Source of the DNA: G963662605 sp963667005
GTDB lineage: Bacteria > Bacteroidota > Ignavibacteria > Ignavibacteriales > Ignavibacteriaceae
Assembly (NCBI GenBank): GCA_963667005.1
Contig: OY762937.1
Location: forward strand, 1-64,000
Direction of reading: 5' to 3'
Length of the DNA stretch: 64,000 nt
Shown here: positions 1 through 8,683 of the stretch, piece by piece
Numbering within the stretch: position 1 is the stretch's first letter
How the letters are laid out: the number at the start of each line of letters is the position of its first letter
Translations under genes and position numbers: made by a program
The notes under the pieces: model-generated
The model's database searches: none
What the model saw: only the letters and a program-made list of their open reading frames with translations
Told to the model about the DNA's origin: nothing

Positions 1-2
1 AC

Positions 3-701
3 TACTTCATTAACGAACATAGCGACCTTGAGTTAAGGGCATTGCTTCCCCACATCCAAGATAAGATTATATCGATAGGCAAGGAAGTTTATTGCATAGA
101 TTATCCACCGCATATTTACTTACGGGCATGGCAATATCGAAAACATTGCCCTTTTCATTTACTCTTCCCTGAAGAAACAGCCAGAAATTATGGCTGTTGG
201 TCTACACGCGAATGGGAACTGTGTCACGCCTTGCAAAAAGATACAGAAGCAATTGACTTATTGAAGCGTTACCACACCAATATGTATAAGGAAAGATATA
301 ATAAGAAAATCAAAGTAAGCACTCTGGGATTACTCAACAATAGTACAGCGTATCTTCTCAAACTTCAGAATATAATATTGGATTATTTGCACAAAAAAGA
401 GATCATTATTGAAGTGCTTCCGACAAGCAATGTCCGGATAAGTTTTTATCAGGGATATGAAGAGCATCATATCTGGCGCTGGCTTGGACTTAAGGATATG
501 GTAGAAGGGATGGCCTTACCAACTCTTGTGCTCGGTTCAGATGATCCTGGAATTTTTGCTACAAATATATACAATGAATACTGCCATATATATAATCATC
601 TTACCAAAGATCACCATTTAAGCCATGTAGATGCTGGGAATAAAATGAATGACCTCAATGAAAACAGTAAGGTTTATTATTTTAGGTCTGATGCAAAGTA
701 A
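3..701 (+). CDS. Adenosine deaminase-like protein, C-terminal part (RdrB-like, partial)
   Basis: The frame is open to the left edge, so only the last ~232 residues are visible; the TTG at 42 is not a credible start. Two active-site segments of the adenosine deaminase superfamily are seen: PTSN (nt 420-431), matching the CPxSN strand, and GSDDPGIF (from nt 534), whose aspartates bind the metal and substrate in known deaminases. About 50 residues follow, as in adenosine deaminase. The HAGE-type motif normally ~45 residues before PTSN is missing from the visible ~140 residues before it, so the protein must carry an insertion, as the large RdrB subunit of RADAR and related deaminases do. RdrB acts with an RdrA ATPase in phage defence. 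Calling it RdrB is inference; another large ADA-like amidohydrolase is possible. It converges on rlmB with a 7-base gap. Confidence 0.6.
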   Translation, partial: YFINEHSDLELRALLPHIQDKIISIGKEVYCIDYPPHIYLRAWQYRKHCPFHLLFPEETARNYGCWSTREWELCHALQKDTEAIDLLKRYHTNMYKERYNKKIKVSTLGLLNNSTAYLLKLQNIILDYLHKKEIIIEVLPTSNVRISFYQGYEEHHIWRWLGLKDMVEGMALPTLVLGSDDPGIFATNIYNEYCHIYNHLTKDHHLSHVDAGNKMNDLNENSKVYYFRSDAK

Positions 702-708
702 CTAAATG

Positions 709-1431
709 CTATTGTTTTTGTCTGAGTATTTCGAAGAGCATGACTCCGGTTGCGACGGAGACGTTGAGGGAGTTGATTTTTCCTGCCATCGGAATTTTAA
801 CAAGGAAGTCGCAATTTTTTGCAGTGAGCGGCCTGATGCCTTTTTCTTCATTGCCCATAACCAGCACGGTCGGCATTTTAAAGTCAACTGAGGTATGCGG
901 CCTGTCTCCATCTAACGATGTACCGACGACCCAATAATTGTAATCCTTTAACTGCTTAATTACGTTGACGAGGTTGTCAATATAGCAGATATTGAGGTGC
1001 TCAATCGCTCCGGCTGACGCTTTTACAACGGTCTGATTGATAGGTGCGGAATTGTGTTTTGTAATAAGAACTCCGTCAACTCCCGAAGCTTCAGCTGTTC
1101 GAAGTATAGCGCCCAGGTTGTGCGGATCCTGAATCATATCAAGCAATAATAGTAAAGGATATTTACTTTGTTTTGCTTTTTCGACAACGCGTTCAAGATT
1201 CAGTAATTTTATTTCTTCACGGAGTGCAGCTATTCCCTGTGTTTCGCCTCTGCCGGCAATCTCAACAAGTTTTTGCGGGGCGACTTCCGAAACAGGAATG
1301 TTATTTTGCTTAGCGAGTTGTTTGATCTGCTCAATAACATCGCCGCGGTTTCCAAACTGAATGTATATCTTGCTGATGGAAGCGTCATTCCGTAATGATT
1401 CGAGTACAGGTTTTCTGCCGGTAATGACCAT
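709..1431 (-). CDS. rlmB: 23S rRNA (guanosine-2'-O-)-methyltransferase RlmB/TrmH-family
   Basis: SpoU-class (trefoil-knot) 2'-O-methyltransferase of normal length (240 residues). Residues 1-75 form the N-terminal substrate-binding domain typical of RlmB. The three SpoU motifs are clear: DPHNLGAILRTAE at 102-114 (catalytic Asn/Arg), VMGNEEKGIR at 191-200, and IPMAGKINSLNVSVATGV at 213-230, which form the knotted SAM site. The family methylates a ribose in 23S rRNA (G2251 in E. coli), in the cytoplasm. It is the last gene of a minus-strand run and begins 1 base after the lgt stop, so it is almost certainly co-transcribed with lgt. A tRNA-directed TrmH paralogue cannot be excluded, but the extra N-terminal domain favours RlmB. 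Confidence 0.9.
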   Translation of the reverse strand: MVITGRKPVLESLRNDASISKIYIQFGNRGDVIEQIKQLAKQNNIPVSEVAPQKLVEIAGRGETQGIAALREEIKLLNLERVVEKAKQSKYPLLLLLDMIQDPHNLGAILRTAEASGVDGVLITKHNSAPINQTVVKASAGAIEHLNICYIDNLVNVIKQLKDYNYWVVGTSLDGDRPHTSVDFKMPTVLVMGNEEKGIRPLTAKNCDFLVKIPMAGKINSLNVSVATGVMLFEILRQKQ

Positions 1432-1432
1432 G

Positions 1433-2293
1433 TTATTTCCGCTCTTTCGCTTTTTTAACTGCCTTTGGTTTGAGTTCCGGCATCGGTGGAATACCTTTGC
1501 CTTTGAGATAAATGAATCCCAATAGTCCGCCGATAAATAAGATTACAGATATGAACTGAGCTTCTGTCATTCCCAATGCAAAGCCGGGATTAAGCCGCAA
1601 AATTTCAACTGAGAATCTTGCTATTGCTGATAGGATAAGATACAGCATGAATAAACGTCCGGCATCCAGAGCTTTTTTACGGTAATACCAGAGTATGCCG
1701 AATATTACAAGCGCACCAAGAAATTCATAAACCGGTGTCGGATGTAATGGCGTGTTATTGGGAACAAATCCACCGGGGAAATCTTTTTCAAAAATGCTGC
1801 CGCGAAACATTTCCATAGGTTTGACAATACCGTTTTCGTAGTTAACGCCCCATGGAAGTTTTGTCGGAATGCCGTAATCGCCGTCACCCGCAAGATGACA
1901 GCCGATTCTACCAATGCCGTACGCTATTGCTAGTGATGGTGCCGTCAGGTCGGCAAGACGGAGAAACGGGATTTTTTTTGCTCTGCAATAAAGGACAATT
2001 GCGATTGTAACCAGGATGAATCCACCGTAGTAGGTCAATCCACCCGGAGAAAACATCATGTTTACCGGATTGCGAAGAAATTCTTCCCAGTTTTCAAAAA
2101 GGTGAAACAACTTACTCCCGGCAACGCCGAAGAGAATAGCCATCAATGTGATTTCGGATGCAACGGATTCCGGAAGCCCGGCGCGCTTATACTCCTTTGC
2201 CAATATAAAACTGGCAACGATAAAAGAAATGCCGAGCATTAACCCGTAACTATATATAGTCAGCGGACCGATTTTCATTAATTCAGGACACAC
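1433..2293 (-). CDS. lgt: Prolipoprotein diacylglyceryl transferase
   Basis: Inner-membrane enzyme that moves diacylglycerol from phosphatidylglycerol to the lipobox cysteine of prolipoproteins. The 286-residue length and about seven hydrophobic segments fit Lgt. The Lgt signature region is recognisable but divergent: GRIGCHLAGDGDYG at 128-141 replaces the usual GRxGNFxNxE(L/F)xG, and GGLTYYGG at 84-91 has Tyr where many Lgt proteins have His. The HPTPVYE motif and a conserved Arg (ARFSVEILR) are present further on. The C-terminus is a Lys-rich tail. The start is 5 bases past the stop of an unknown gene, and rlmB follows after 1 base. Identity as Lgt is secure from overall pattern; the signature change may be a lineage trait. 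Confidence 0.88.
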   Translation of the reverse strand: MCPELMKIGPLTIYSYGLMLGISFIVASFILAKEYKRAGLPESVASEITLMAILFGVAGSKLFHLFENWEEFLRNPVNMMFSPGGLTYYGGFILVTIAIVLYCRAKKIPFLRLADLTAPSLAIAYGIGRIGCHLAGDGDYGIPTKLPWGVNYENGIVKPMEMFRGSIFEKDFPGGFVPNNTPLHPTPVYEFLGALVIFGILWYYRKKALDAGRLFMLYLILSAIARFSVEILRLNPGFALGMTEAQFISVILFIGGLLGFIYLKGKGIPPMPELKPKAVKKAKERK

Positions 2294-2298
2294 GCGAA

Positions 2299-2817
2299 TT
2301 ACTCTCCTTTACCAAAACTGAATAACGATTGATCAACTTCAAACGTGCAGAATGTTCTATTGTTTTTTTTCTTCGGTGAGGTTTCCTGCAAAATGCTGAT
2401 TTCTTTTTTGAAGATATTGTAATCAACAAGAAATGAGTTTATACTGCCATCCTGCTTGATAAATGAAATTGTATGCTTACCGAAAAGGTTTTCGAAAAAT
2501 AAATCGGTGAAAGCATTCTTCGCTTCAACAAGGCAGGTCTGTCTTGTATTTAGCCCCAGCAGGCTGATTTCAATATTGTTTTTTGATTTGTTCACGTTAA
2601 CGGAAATTTCATAGGTCAAATACGAAAATTCCTTTACCGTGTAAAGACTGATAACGTAGAATTGTTTCTTCTGAACCTTATCATACTGAAAGTAGGTCTT
2701 TATCGTGTATTCTACAGCATCTTTTTTCTTTTCGGGTACCGCAGATTTCAACTTGTCAATGTTTTTCTTGCGGGTTTTAGGAACCTTGGGAAGTTCAACC
2801 GGTTTTTTTAATGGCAT
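2299..2817 (-). CDS. Conserved-context hypothetical protein
   Basis: Not recognised. It encodes 172 residues with a very basic first ~35 residues (repeated Lys/Arg/Pro), then a mixed alpha/beta region with alternating hydrophobic strands (roughly 38-150) and a short Lys-rich stretch near 150. No signal peptide or membrane segment is seen, so it is probably cytoplasmic, and the basic N-terminus could bind nucleic acid or ribosomes (inference). It sits between the PTS EIIA-like gene (88 bases upstream) and lgt (5 bases downstream) in the same orientation, so an operon with lgt and rlmB is likely. The strand-opposite reading frames here lack any family features. Confidence 0.6.
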   Translation of the reverse strand: MPLKKPVELPKVPKTRKKNIDKLKSAVPEKKKDAVEYTIKTYFQYDKVQKKQFYVISLYTVKEFSYLTYEISVNVNKSKNNIEISLLGLNTRQTCLVEAKNAFTDLFFENLFGKHTISFIKQDGSINSFLVDYNIFKKEISILQETSPKKKNNRTFCTFEVDQSLFSFGKGE

Positions 2818-2905
2818 CAGGCTTACTTTACAATAATACTATGAATGGATTTACTTCTTTCCGTAACAAGACTGTTTTCAGACAGTATCAGCACTCAAGA
2901 CCGTA

Positions 2906-3376
2906 TTATAACTCTATGTATTCGGCTTCTTCTTTTTTAAATATCGCTAAAATTTCCTGTGTCGTTTTTGCATTGATGAGCTTTGCCCTAAAGTCATCAT
3001 TGGTCATCATGCGCGATATGCGGCTCAGTAATTTAATGTGCAGACTTACTTGGTTGTCTTGTCCGACAATAAGGAATACAATGTGTACCGGCTGGTCGTC
3101 AAGTGACTGATACTCAATCGGCTGTGTTGAGCGGCCAAATGCACAAACAACATCGTCAACCGCATCGGTTTTTCCGTGTGGGATTGCAAAGTTTTTGCCC
3201 ACTCCCGTTGACATAATTTTTTCCCGCTCGAGAACTGTCTCGCGGACTTTTTCTAAGTTCTTCACTCTCGGATCATCTTTGAAGAGATCTATTAATTCAT
3301 TAATAATATCGGTTTTATTGCTGCTCTTGAATTCCGGTATTATCGTTTTTTCCGTTATAAGGTCTGTAAGTTTCAT
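2906..3376 (-). CDS. PTS EIIA-type phosphotransfer protein (fructose/PtsN class)
   Basis: The 156 residues match the single-domain EIIA of the fructose/mannitol/nitrogen class. The phospho-acceptor histidine lies in FAIPHGKTD (His67), in the place expected of PtsN/FruA-type EIIA, after the GVGKN stretch. No EIIB or EIIC domain is fused or adjacent, and no EI or HPr is in the window, so a regulatory role like EIIA-Ntr is as likely as sugar uptake (inference). The ATG start at 3376 is the only sensible one. It lies 88 bases upstream of the unknown gene that precedes lgt and 96 bases downstream of an MFS gene, all on the minus strand. Confidence 0.85.
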   Translation of the reverse strand: MKLTDLITEKTIIPEFKSSNKTDIINELIDLFKDDPRVKNLEKVRETVLEREKIMSTGVGKNFAIPHGKTDAVDDVVCAFGRSTQPIEYQSLDDQPVHIVFLIVGQDNQVSLHIKLLSRISRMMTNDDFRAKLINAKTTQEILAIFKKEEAEYIEL

Positions 3377-3472
3377 ATTCTTCTCTAATTCTAATTAATT
3401 CGTCACCTAAATTTACGAAAGTTGAACATGGTAATCAATTACCCCAAAAACCATTTTTTTGCCTAACTGTTT

Positions 3473-4759
3473 TTAACTTAATAACTTACTACCGGTTTTT
3501 GCCCTGGGATCTGTTACTTTGAGCAGTACCCAAATGAAAGCCGCCATGCTCAATACGGCATACACAATAAACATCGTATTGTATCCGTAGGCCTTGATTA
3601 CATATCCATTCAGCAGACCTGATAGGACAAATGGCGAGGCTATTGAACTGAGTGCGGCAATGTAGAACCGGCGCTTTGATTCATCCACCATCTCCAGAAT
3701 AATAGCCAGCCTTGATATTCCCAGTATACTATTGGCAAAAGCGCTACAAATAAACACGAGGTAAAAGGCATAAATACTCTGACTGATAAATGCGAACGTT
3801 GAAGCAAACGCTAAACTTGCCGCCATCGCCAGTATGTTCACTTTGTGCCCGTAATGATCCGGCAGAATACCGAAAATGATATTGCCGATTACCATACCCA
3901 CCATATAGACCATGGTAAATCCACCCGCGGCGGCATCAGGGAGATGAAACTTCTGCAAGGCATATACAGAAAAGAACGGCACAATGGTAAACACCGACTG
4001 CATTACAATATCCCCCGCGAGATATGCTTTGAAATTCTTGTTTGATTTGAGCAGATAGCCAATTGTAAACTTTTCCTTATCCACCCCAGCCGACTTTTCT
4101 TCCGACGGGAACTCCCGGACTTTATTCAGAAATACCAGCGACCAGACTGAAATAGCAAAGAATATAATAAAAAGCACTCCGTAGTTATACGGCTGCCTGA
4201 AAGTCACCAGGACATAGGTAATGATAATGCCGCTGGGTATCCCAAGAAACGAACCTATCAATTGCCGGACAGCTATTACGCGTCCACGCAAAATAACGGG
4301 TACTGTCTTTGAAATGAGATAAAACCAGTTTGGCGAAGCAAAACTGCCCATGAAAGCACAGAGAGATAATAACAGGAAGAACAAGATCAGGTTGACGTGC
4401 GACGCAAAATGAGGAAACACGAGAATAATTACTACTCCGGTAATGAAGTATGCAAAGCGCTGGTAGAACGCTATTTTCATCACGTACGGCTTAATGACCG
4501 GGATATACTTTTCGTTTTTCGAAAATATCTGCGGCAGGCTTGTCCCCAATGTCCACAAGATCGGCAGGAATCCGATTGCTACCGCTCCCCCGCCGAGGGA
4601 CTGAATAAAGACAGGAATAATAGTCTGCATGGCGATGAAGCTCATTGCCAGAAAAAACAAAGAACCATCCGATATATGCATCAGCGCGTTTATGGTGATG
4701 TCAGTTCTTTGTTCCAGCGGGAACTTATGTAATCGTAAAAACCGTTGTATGATATACAT
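3473..4759 (-). CDS. MFS transporter
   Basis: A 428-residue polytopic membrane protein with about 12 hydrophobic helices and no signal peptide, fitting the major facilitator superfamily. A basic loop follows the first half (RGRVIAVRQLIGS near residue 155-170), and a GILPDHYGHKVN segment near 300 resembles the loop 8-9 copy of the MFS A-motif. The middle cytoplasmic loop is charged (EFPSEEKSAGVDKEK). The substrate cannot be read from sequence. It is divergent from menF, separated by a 335-base region full of hairpins, and may start the minus-strand run that continues to rlmB. Confidence 0.8.
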   Translation of the reverse strand: MYIIQRFLRLHKFPLEQRTDITINALMHISDGSLFFLAMSFIAMQTIIPVFIQSLGGGAVAIGFLPILWTLGTSLPQIFSKNEKYIPVIKPYVMKIAFYQRFAYFITGVVIILVFPHFASHVNLILFFLLLSLCAFMGSFASPNWFYLISKTVPVILRGRVIAVRQLIGSFLGIPSGIIITYVLVTFRQPYNYGVLFIIFFAISVWSLVFLNKVREFPSEEKSAGVDKEKFTIGYLLKSNKNFKAYLAGDIVMQSVFTIVPFFSVYALQKFHLPDAAAGGFTMVYMVGMVIGNIIFGILPDHYGHKVNILAMAASLAFASTFAFISQSIYAFYLVFICSAFANSILGISRLAIILEMVDESKRRFYIAALSSIASPFVLSGLLNGYVIKAYGYNTMFIVYAVLSMAAFIWVLLKVTDPRAKTGSKLLS

Positions 4760-4863
4760 GATTAATTGAGTTTAGTAAAGCAAAAATGATGAAAAAACGG
4801 TTCTTGTGAAAATAAGCCGCTGATTTTCTCAGTGTTGGATAGTACCCTGATTGAAAGCATTCG

Positions 4864-4972
4864 CTCCCGTTCGGGGACGAAATTTGTCGGGAGTTCTTAA
4901 CCCCCGGTTCCGCAAGCTCCACCGGGGGTTACCCGCCTGACTGAAGAAGTCGGGCAGGTCCGTGGGCTATTG
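4864..4972. repeat. Cluster of three hairpins in the MFS/menF divergent intergenic region
   Basis: The 335-base gap 4760-5094 has no gene. Three inverted repeats are packed side by side: CTCCCG/CGGGAG at 4864-4869 and 4888-4893; a perfect AACCCCCGGT/ACCGGGGGTT at 4899-4908 and 4921-4930; and ACCCGCCTGACT/AGTCGGGCAGGT at about 4931-4959 with one mismatch and one G-T pair. No T-run follows and both flanking genes point away, so they are not ordinary terminators. The third hairpin resembles the CCCGCC/GGGCGGG core of the element at 50930-50990. They look like small repetitive palindromes; an effect on the two promoters is possible but unproven. Confidence 0.5.
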
Positions 4973-5094
4973 CAGATATTCGCAAAATGTATATCAGATG
5001 TAGTATTTTTTTATATCTAAAATCATTTTTGATTAACTTCGCGACTTTGGCTAAATTTCTATGTTATTGATTTTATATTTCGTATACGAGGAGT

Positions 5095-6456
5095 GTGACC
5101 ATCTTGGTTCAAGATGACTATGTTAGTGTAAAGACCGGATTTGAAGAATTAGAAAACTCATCGTCAATTTCCAGCCGAACAACCTTTATAAGCAAGGTTT
5201 TGCCGCTATCTTCCATTGACTTTGTCAATAAAATGGCTGTTTTAGCACAAAGCAATGAAATATTCTATCAATACACATCGCCTGATGCATCGCTCCGTTT
5301 TTTAACGGCCGGAGAAATCTACCGGGACACTTTATCTAACACATCGTTACATACTGCACAATCGAAATTATTTGAGTCCTATTCCGTACTTGACACATCA
5401 GGAACGGTTGAGTTCCCTCTCCTTTTTCAGCAAAAATTATTCAACAAAGCACATGCTGCCGAGTGGAGCGATTTTGAAGATTCGGTTTTTATTCCGGAGT
5501 ACATTTTTCTGCAGGATACTACAGGCTGTTGTATTGTACATAATAGTTACAACAAGCCGATTTCTTACGATCTGCTGCAAACTATATACGCGGTGACGGA
5601 TGAAAATCCCAACGGGCAAAAATTTGTTCCGATCTTACAGGACGAACCCAGAGATAAGGAACAGTGGAACACCTCAATTAATAAGATAAGAAACGAAATA
5701 TTTGACGGCACCATACAAAAAGCCGTGCTTTCGCGGCACATAAAATATACATTTGAAGGCTCGCCTTTATACTCTGACGTCGCTGCCAATCTCGAAAAAC
5801 AATCAGCCGCGTACCGGTTTGCTTTTCGACGCGGAAACAGTTTTGTCGCCGGTGCTTCACCCGAGAAATTGTTTTCATTGGAAGCTGATACTATTTTTTC
5901 CGAAGCAATTGCCGGCAGTGCAAAACGCGGTAAAAACGAGATAGAGGATTCGGCAAATGCTCTCGAACTGATGAATAGCGAAAAAGAACGTTTTGAACAT
6001 GACTGTGTTGTACAGTTTATTGCATCAGCTTTGCGGAAACATTCCCGTACAGTAACCTTCAATAAAACTCCCGAGATTAAAAAACTTCTTCGCATCATGC
6101 ACTTGCGGACAGAAATCCGGGCCGAAGGAATTCAAAATGCCGATTTGGATAGTATCATAATCGACCTGTACCCGACTCCGGCGACATGTGGAGAACCTAA
6201 AGAAATAGCACATACACTAATTAATAGTTTGGAAACTCATTCCCGTGGGTTATATTGCGGCCTGTCCGGGTGGCTGACCAATAAACAGAATGGCAATTTT
6301 TTCATTTTACTGCGGCTTGCATTGCTGAAAAACAGAGAGATGCATGTTTACGCCGGCTGTGGCATTGTTAAGGACAGTGATGCCGGAAAAGAATACGAAG
6401 AATCGCAGTATAAAGCCGAATCAATTATAAAACTTTTTTACAATGAAGATAAATAG
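5095..6456 (+). CDS. menF: Isochorismate synthase (MenF-type chorismate-binding enzyme)
   Basis: Converts chorismate to isochorismate, the first step of classical menaquinone synthesis. The C-terminal ~260 residues carry the chorismate-binding core: PEKLFSLE, the AIAGSAKRG motif (Mg/substrate region), PTPATCGEPK, and CGLSGWL, ending with YAGCGIV and EESQYKAESI. Length (453) fits MenF/EntC. The downstream menD overlaps by 14 bases, which settles menaquinone over siderophore or anthranilate roles. The start is uncertain: GAGGAG at 5088-5093 is only 1 base from the GTG at 5095 but 10 bases from an in-frame TTG at 5104, so translation may begin at TTG. Confidence 0.9.
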   Translation: MTILVQDDYVSVKTGFEELENSSSISSRTTFISKVLPLSSIDFVNKMAVLAQSNEIFYQYTSPDASLRFLTAGEIYRDTLSNTSLHTAQSKLFESYSVLDTSGTVEFPLLFQQKLFNKAHAAEWSDFEDSVFIPEYIFLQDTTGCCIVHNSYNKPISYDLLQTIYAVTDENPNGQKFVPILQDEPRDKEQWNTSINKIRNEIFDGTIQKAVLSRHIKYTFEGSPLYSDVAANLEKQSAAYRFAFRRGNSFVAGASPEKLFSLEADTIFSEAIAGSAKRGKNEIEDSANALELMNSEKERFEHDCVVQFIASALRKHSRTVTFNKTPEIKKLLRIMHLRTEIRAEGIQNADLDSIIIDLYPTPATCGEPKEIAHTLINSLETHSRGLYCGLSGWLTNKQNGNFFILLRLALLKNREMHVYAGCGIVKDSDAGKEYEESQYKAESIIKLFYNEDK

Positions 6457-8191
6457 AAATTACTTTTGGGCGGATATTTTTATAAACGGTCTGATTGATG
6501 CAGATATTCGTCATATTATTATCTCGCCCGGATCGCGGAATACATCTCTTACACTGGCAGCAGTTGACAATCAGGATATAAAAGCAATATCAATCATTGA
6601 TGAACGAAGCGCCGGATTTTTCGCGCTCGGCTTGGCACGCGCAATCAACAAACCTGTTGTGCTCATGTGTACTTCGGGAACAGCTGTCGCAGAATACTAT
6701 CCTGCAATTATTGAAGCATTTCAACAGCGTATACCATTGATAGTCTGCACTGCAGACCGCCCGGAATATCTTGTAGATACCGGAGCGAATCAAACGATCA
6801 GACAGGCGAATATTTATAAAAACCACATCAGATTTTTTGCGGACTTCGGACTTCCCAAGCTGAACAAGAAAGCCATTCAGTCGTACAGAAAAAAAATAGT
6901 ACAGGGACTCGGTACTGCAATGTATGCTAACCGCGGGCCGGTGCATTTTAATTTCCCATTCGAAAAACCGTTTGAACCGCATTCCACCACAGATAATATC
7001 GCTCTGGATGATTTTAGTTCTTTGTCCGAAGAACATCTTCAAATTCCGGAGCATAATACAAACGAAGGCCATGTACCCGCAGCTACATTAAAGAAAATCG
7101 AGAAAGCTTTATCATCAAGCAGAAATCCGTTATTCCTTGTCGGTCCGGGTGATTTTGAAGATGATTTTTATCCATTAGTAAATGAATTAGCCCGCCGGTA
7201 TAATGCGGTTATTTTTGGAGATGCAGCTTCCGGTATACGATTCACAAAAAGAACGCTCACAAATGTGGTTACTAATTATGACACATATTTGCGGGTGCAA
7301 AACATTCCGGATGAGTATTCGCCGGATGTGATCATTATCTTCGGAAGGACAATGACTTCAGTCCTTATAGAAAAACTGTTAGCGGCTTCAAAGGACTTTC
7401 GAATTGTCATCAACACCTATGGTGACCGCTTCGATCCGACCGATAAAAACCGGCTTATCATTAACAGAAAATCCAAATCCTTCCTGCTCGATATGCTTGC
7501 ACTGCCGGCGAATAAAAAGGCATCATCCAATAATCTTCTTGCATACATGAAGAAAACGGATGCAGCAGTAGAAAAGAGAAAGAAAAAAATATTATCGCGC
7601 AAAGGCAAAATACAGGAAGCGGAACTTGTCAACATTGTGATTAACGCCCTGCCCGATGAAAGCACACTGATGCTCGGTAACAGCCTGCCGATACGGGACT
7701 ATGATAATTTTGCGTCTCCCGCGAAAAAGAAAATTTATGTTAAACAGAATCGCGGGGCAAGCGGCATTGACGGTATCACCGCAACTGCTTTCGGGTTAGC
7801 ATTGGAAAACGAACAACATACATTCCTGGTAACCGGCGATGTGTCGTTCTATTATGATATAAATTCCCTGTTGATCGGTAAGAAGTATCGTATTCCCCTG
7901 ACTATCCTTCTCATGAATAATAACGGCGGCAGGATATTCGATATGCTGCCCGTTGCTCAATACGGCGACGCGTTCAAAGAGTTTTTTATCACCTCGCCGA
8001 ACATTGATTTTAAGCCGTTAGTTCAAGGTTTTAAGGGAAATTACTACGCCGTAAAAACGAAAGAAGCACTTAGCGCATCATTGCGAAAGTGCCTCAAGTC
8101 AAAAACGTTCAATGTAGTTGAGATCAATATTGATCCGAAGTATTCTTCGGAAAAGAGGAAAGAATTAAGGACAATTCTGAACGGAGTTTAA
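6443..8191 (+). CDS. menD: SEPHCHC synthase MenD (thiamine-diphosphate enzyme)
   Basis: Second committed enzyme of menaquinone synthesis, joining isochorismate and 2-oxoglutarate with ThDP. Full length at 582 residues with the usual three domains: the N-terminal PYR domain starts with the MenD hallmark SPGSRNTSLTLA (28-39) and catalytic Glu54 in IIDERSAGFF; a central domain; and a C-terminal PP domain with GDVSFYYDINSLL...NNNGGRIF, the ThDP/Mg motif. It overlaps menF by 14 bases. The remaining men genes (menH, menC, menE, menB, menA) are not in the window, so the pathway is split in the genome. The futalosine route is therefore not needed in this organism. Confidence 0.96.
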   Translation: MKINRNYFWADIFINGLIDADIRHIIISPGSRNTSLTLAAVDNQDIKAISIIDERSAGFFALGLARAINKPVVLMCTSGTAVAEYYPAIIEAFQQRIPLIVCTADRPEYLVDTGANQTIRQANIYKNHIRFFADFGLPKLNKKAIQSYRKKIVQGLGTAMYANRGPVHFNFPFEKPFEPHSTTDNIALDDFSSLSEEHLQIPEHNTNEGHVPAATLKKIEKALSSSRNPLFLVGPGDFEDDFYPLVNELARRYNAVIFGDAASGIRFTKRTLTNVVTNYDTYLRVQNIPDEYSPDVIIIFGRTMTSVLIEKLLAASKDFRIVINTYGDRFDPTDKNRLIINRKSKSFLLDMLALPANKKASSNNLLAYMKKTDAAVEKRKKKILSRKGKIQEAELVNIVINALPDESTLMLGNSLPIRDYDNFASPAKKKIYVKQNRGASGIDGITATAFGLALENEQHTFLVTGDVSFYYDINSLLIGKKYRIPLTILLMNNNGGRIFDMLPVAQYGDAFKEFFITSPNIDFKPLVQGFKGNYYAVKTKEALSASLRKCLKSKTFNVVEINIDPKYSSEKRKELRTILNGV

Positions 8192-8590
8192 TTATTCTGC
8201 AGAGTCATCGCTCTTACAGCTATTACACTGGCAGAATTCGTAGATTTCGTCATAGCCGTAATCAATGGTCAATTCATCGCCCGGCTGAATATCAACGGCA
8301 GAGATCAGGTGTAAGCTGCGGTCATCCCGATCATCCACCTCACAATTATAATCACAATCGTGATTGATATATTTTATTACATCAGTATTGGCAGTATCAA
8401 TATAATTATCACCGTTCCAGAATATGTAAACGTTGTCTTCTTCGTTTTCGCGGCGTACACATTCATCTTCATTAATAACTTCGCCTTCAATAACCATAAT
8501 GATCTCTCCGGCCGGAATAAATTCTTTGGCGAAAATTCCTTTGCCGTGGATTTCTGATTCTCTTACTTCAATCTTATTGCTGTGATGCAT
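8192..8590 (-). CDS. SET-domain protein (small lysine methyltransferase-like)
   Basis: A 132-residue protein made almost only of a SET domain. The motifs run in order: GKGIFA at 16-21, INHDCDYNCEV at 75-85 (the NHSCxPN SAM-binding pseudoknot), GDELTIDYGY at 104-113 with the catalytic-type tyrosine, and a post-SET-like CQCNSC at 120-125 that could bind zinc with the earlier Cys. SET enzymes transfer methyl from SAM to lysine; small stand-alone bacterial ones are known and their targets are mostly undefined. It ends directly after the menD stop (convergent, no gap) and stands alone on its strand. Its target here cannot be inferred. Confidence 0.85.
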   Translation of the reverse strand: MHHSNKIEVRESEIHGKGIFAKEFIPAGEIIMVIEGEVINEDECVRRENEEDNVYIFWNGDNYIDTANTDVIKYINHDCDYNCEVDDRDDRSLHLISAVDIQPGDELTIDYGYDEIYEFCQCNSCKSDDSAE

Positions 8591-8683
8591 ACTGCTTTTA
8601 CTTTATTAATCTATTTTTAACGATTTTAATTTCGTATCTGACGCTTATTTCCGGCGCTTTAAATGCACATTATACTTTTTCAT

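Noticed and set aside
4725..4922. Minus-strand frame across the hairpin cluster
   Set aside because: No family features; it overlaps the start of the MFS gene and repeats.
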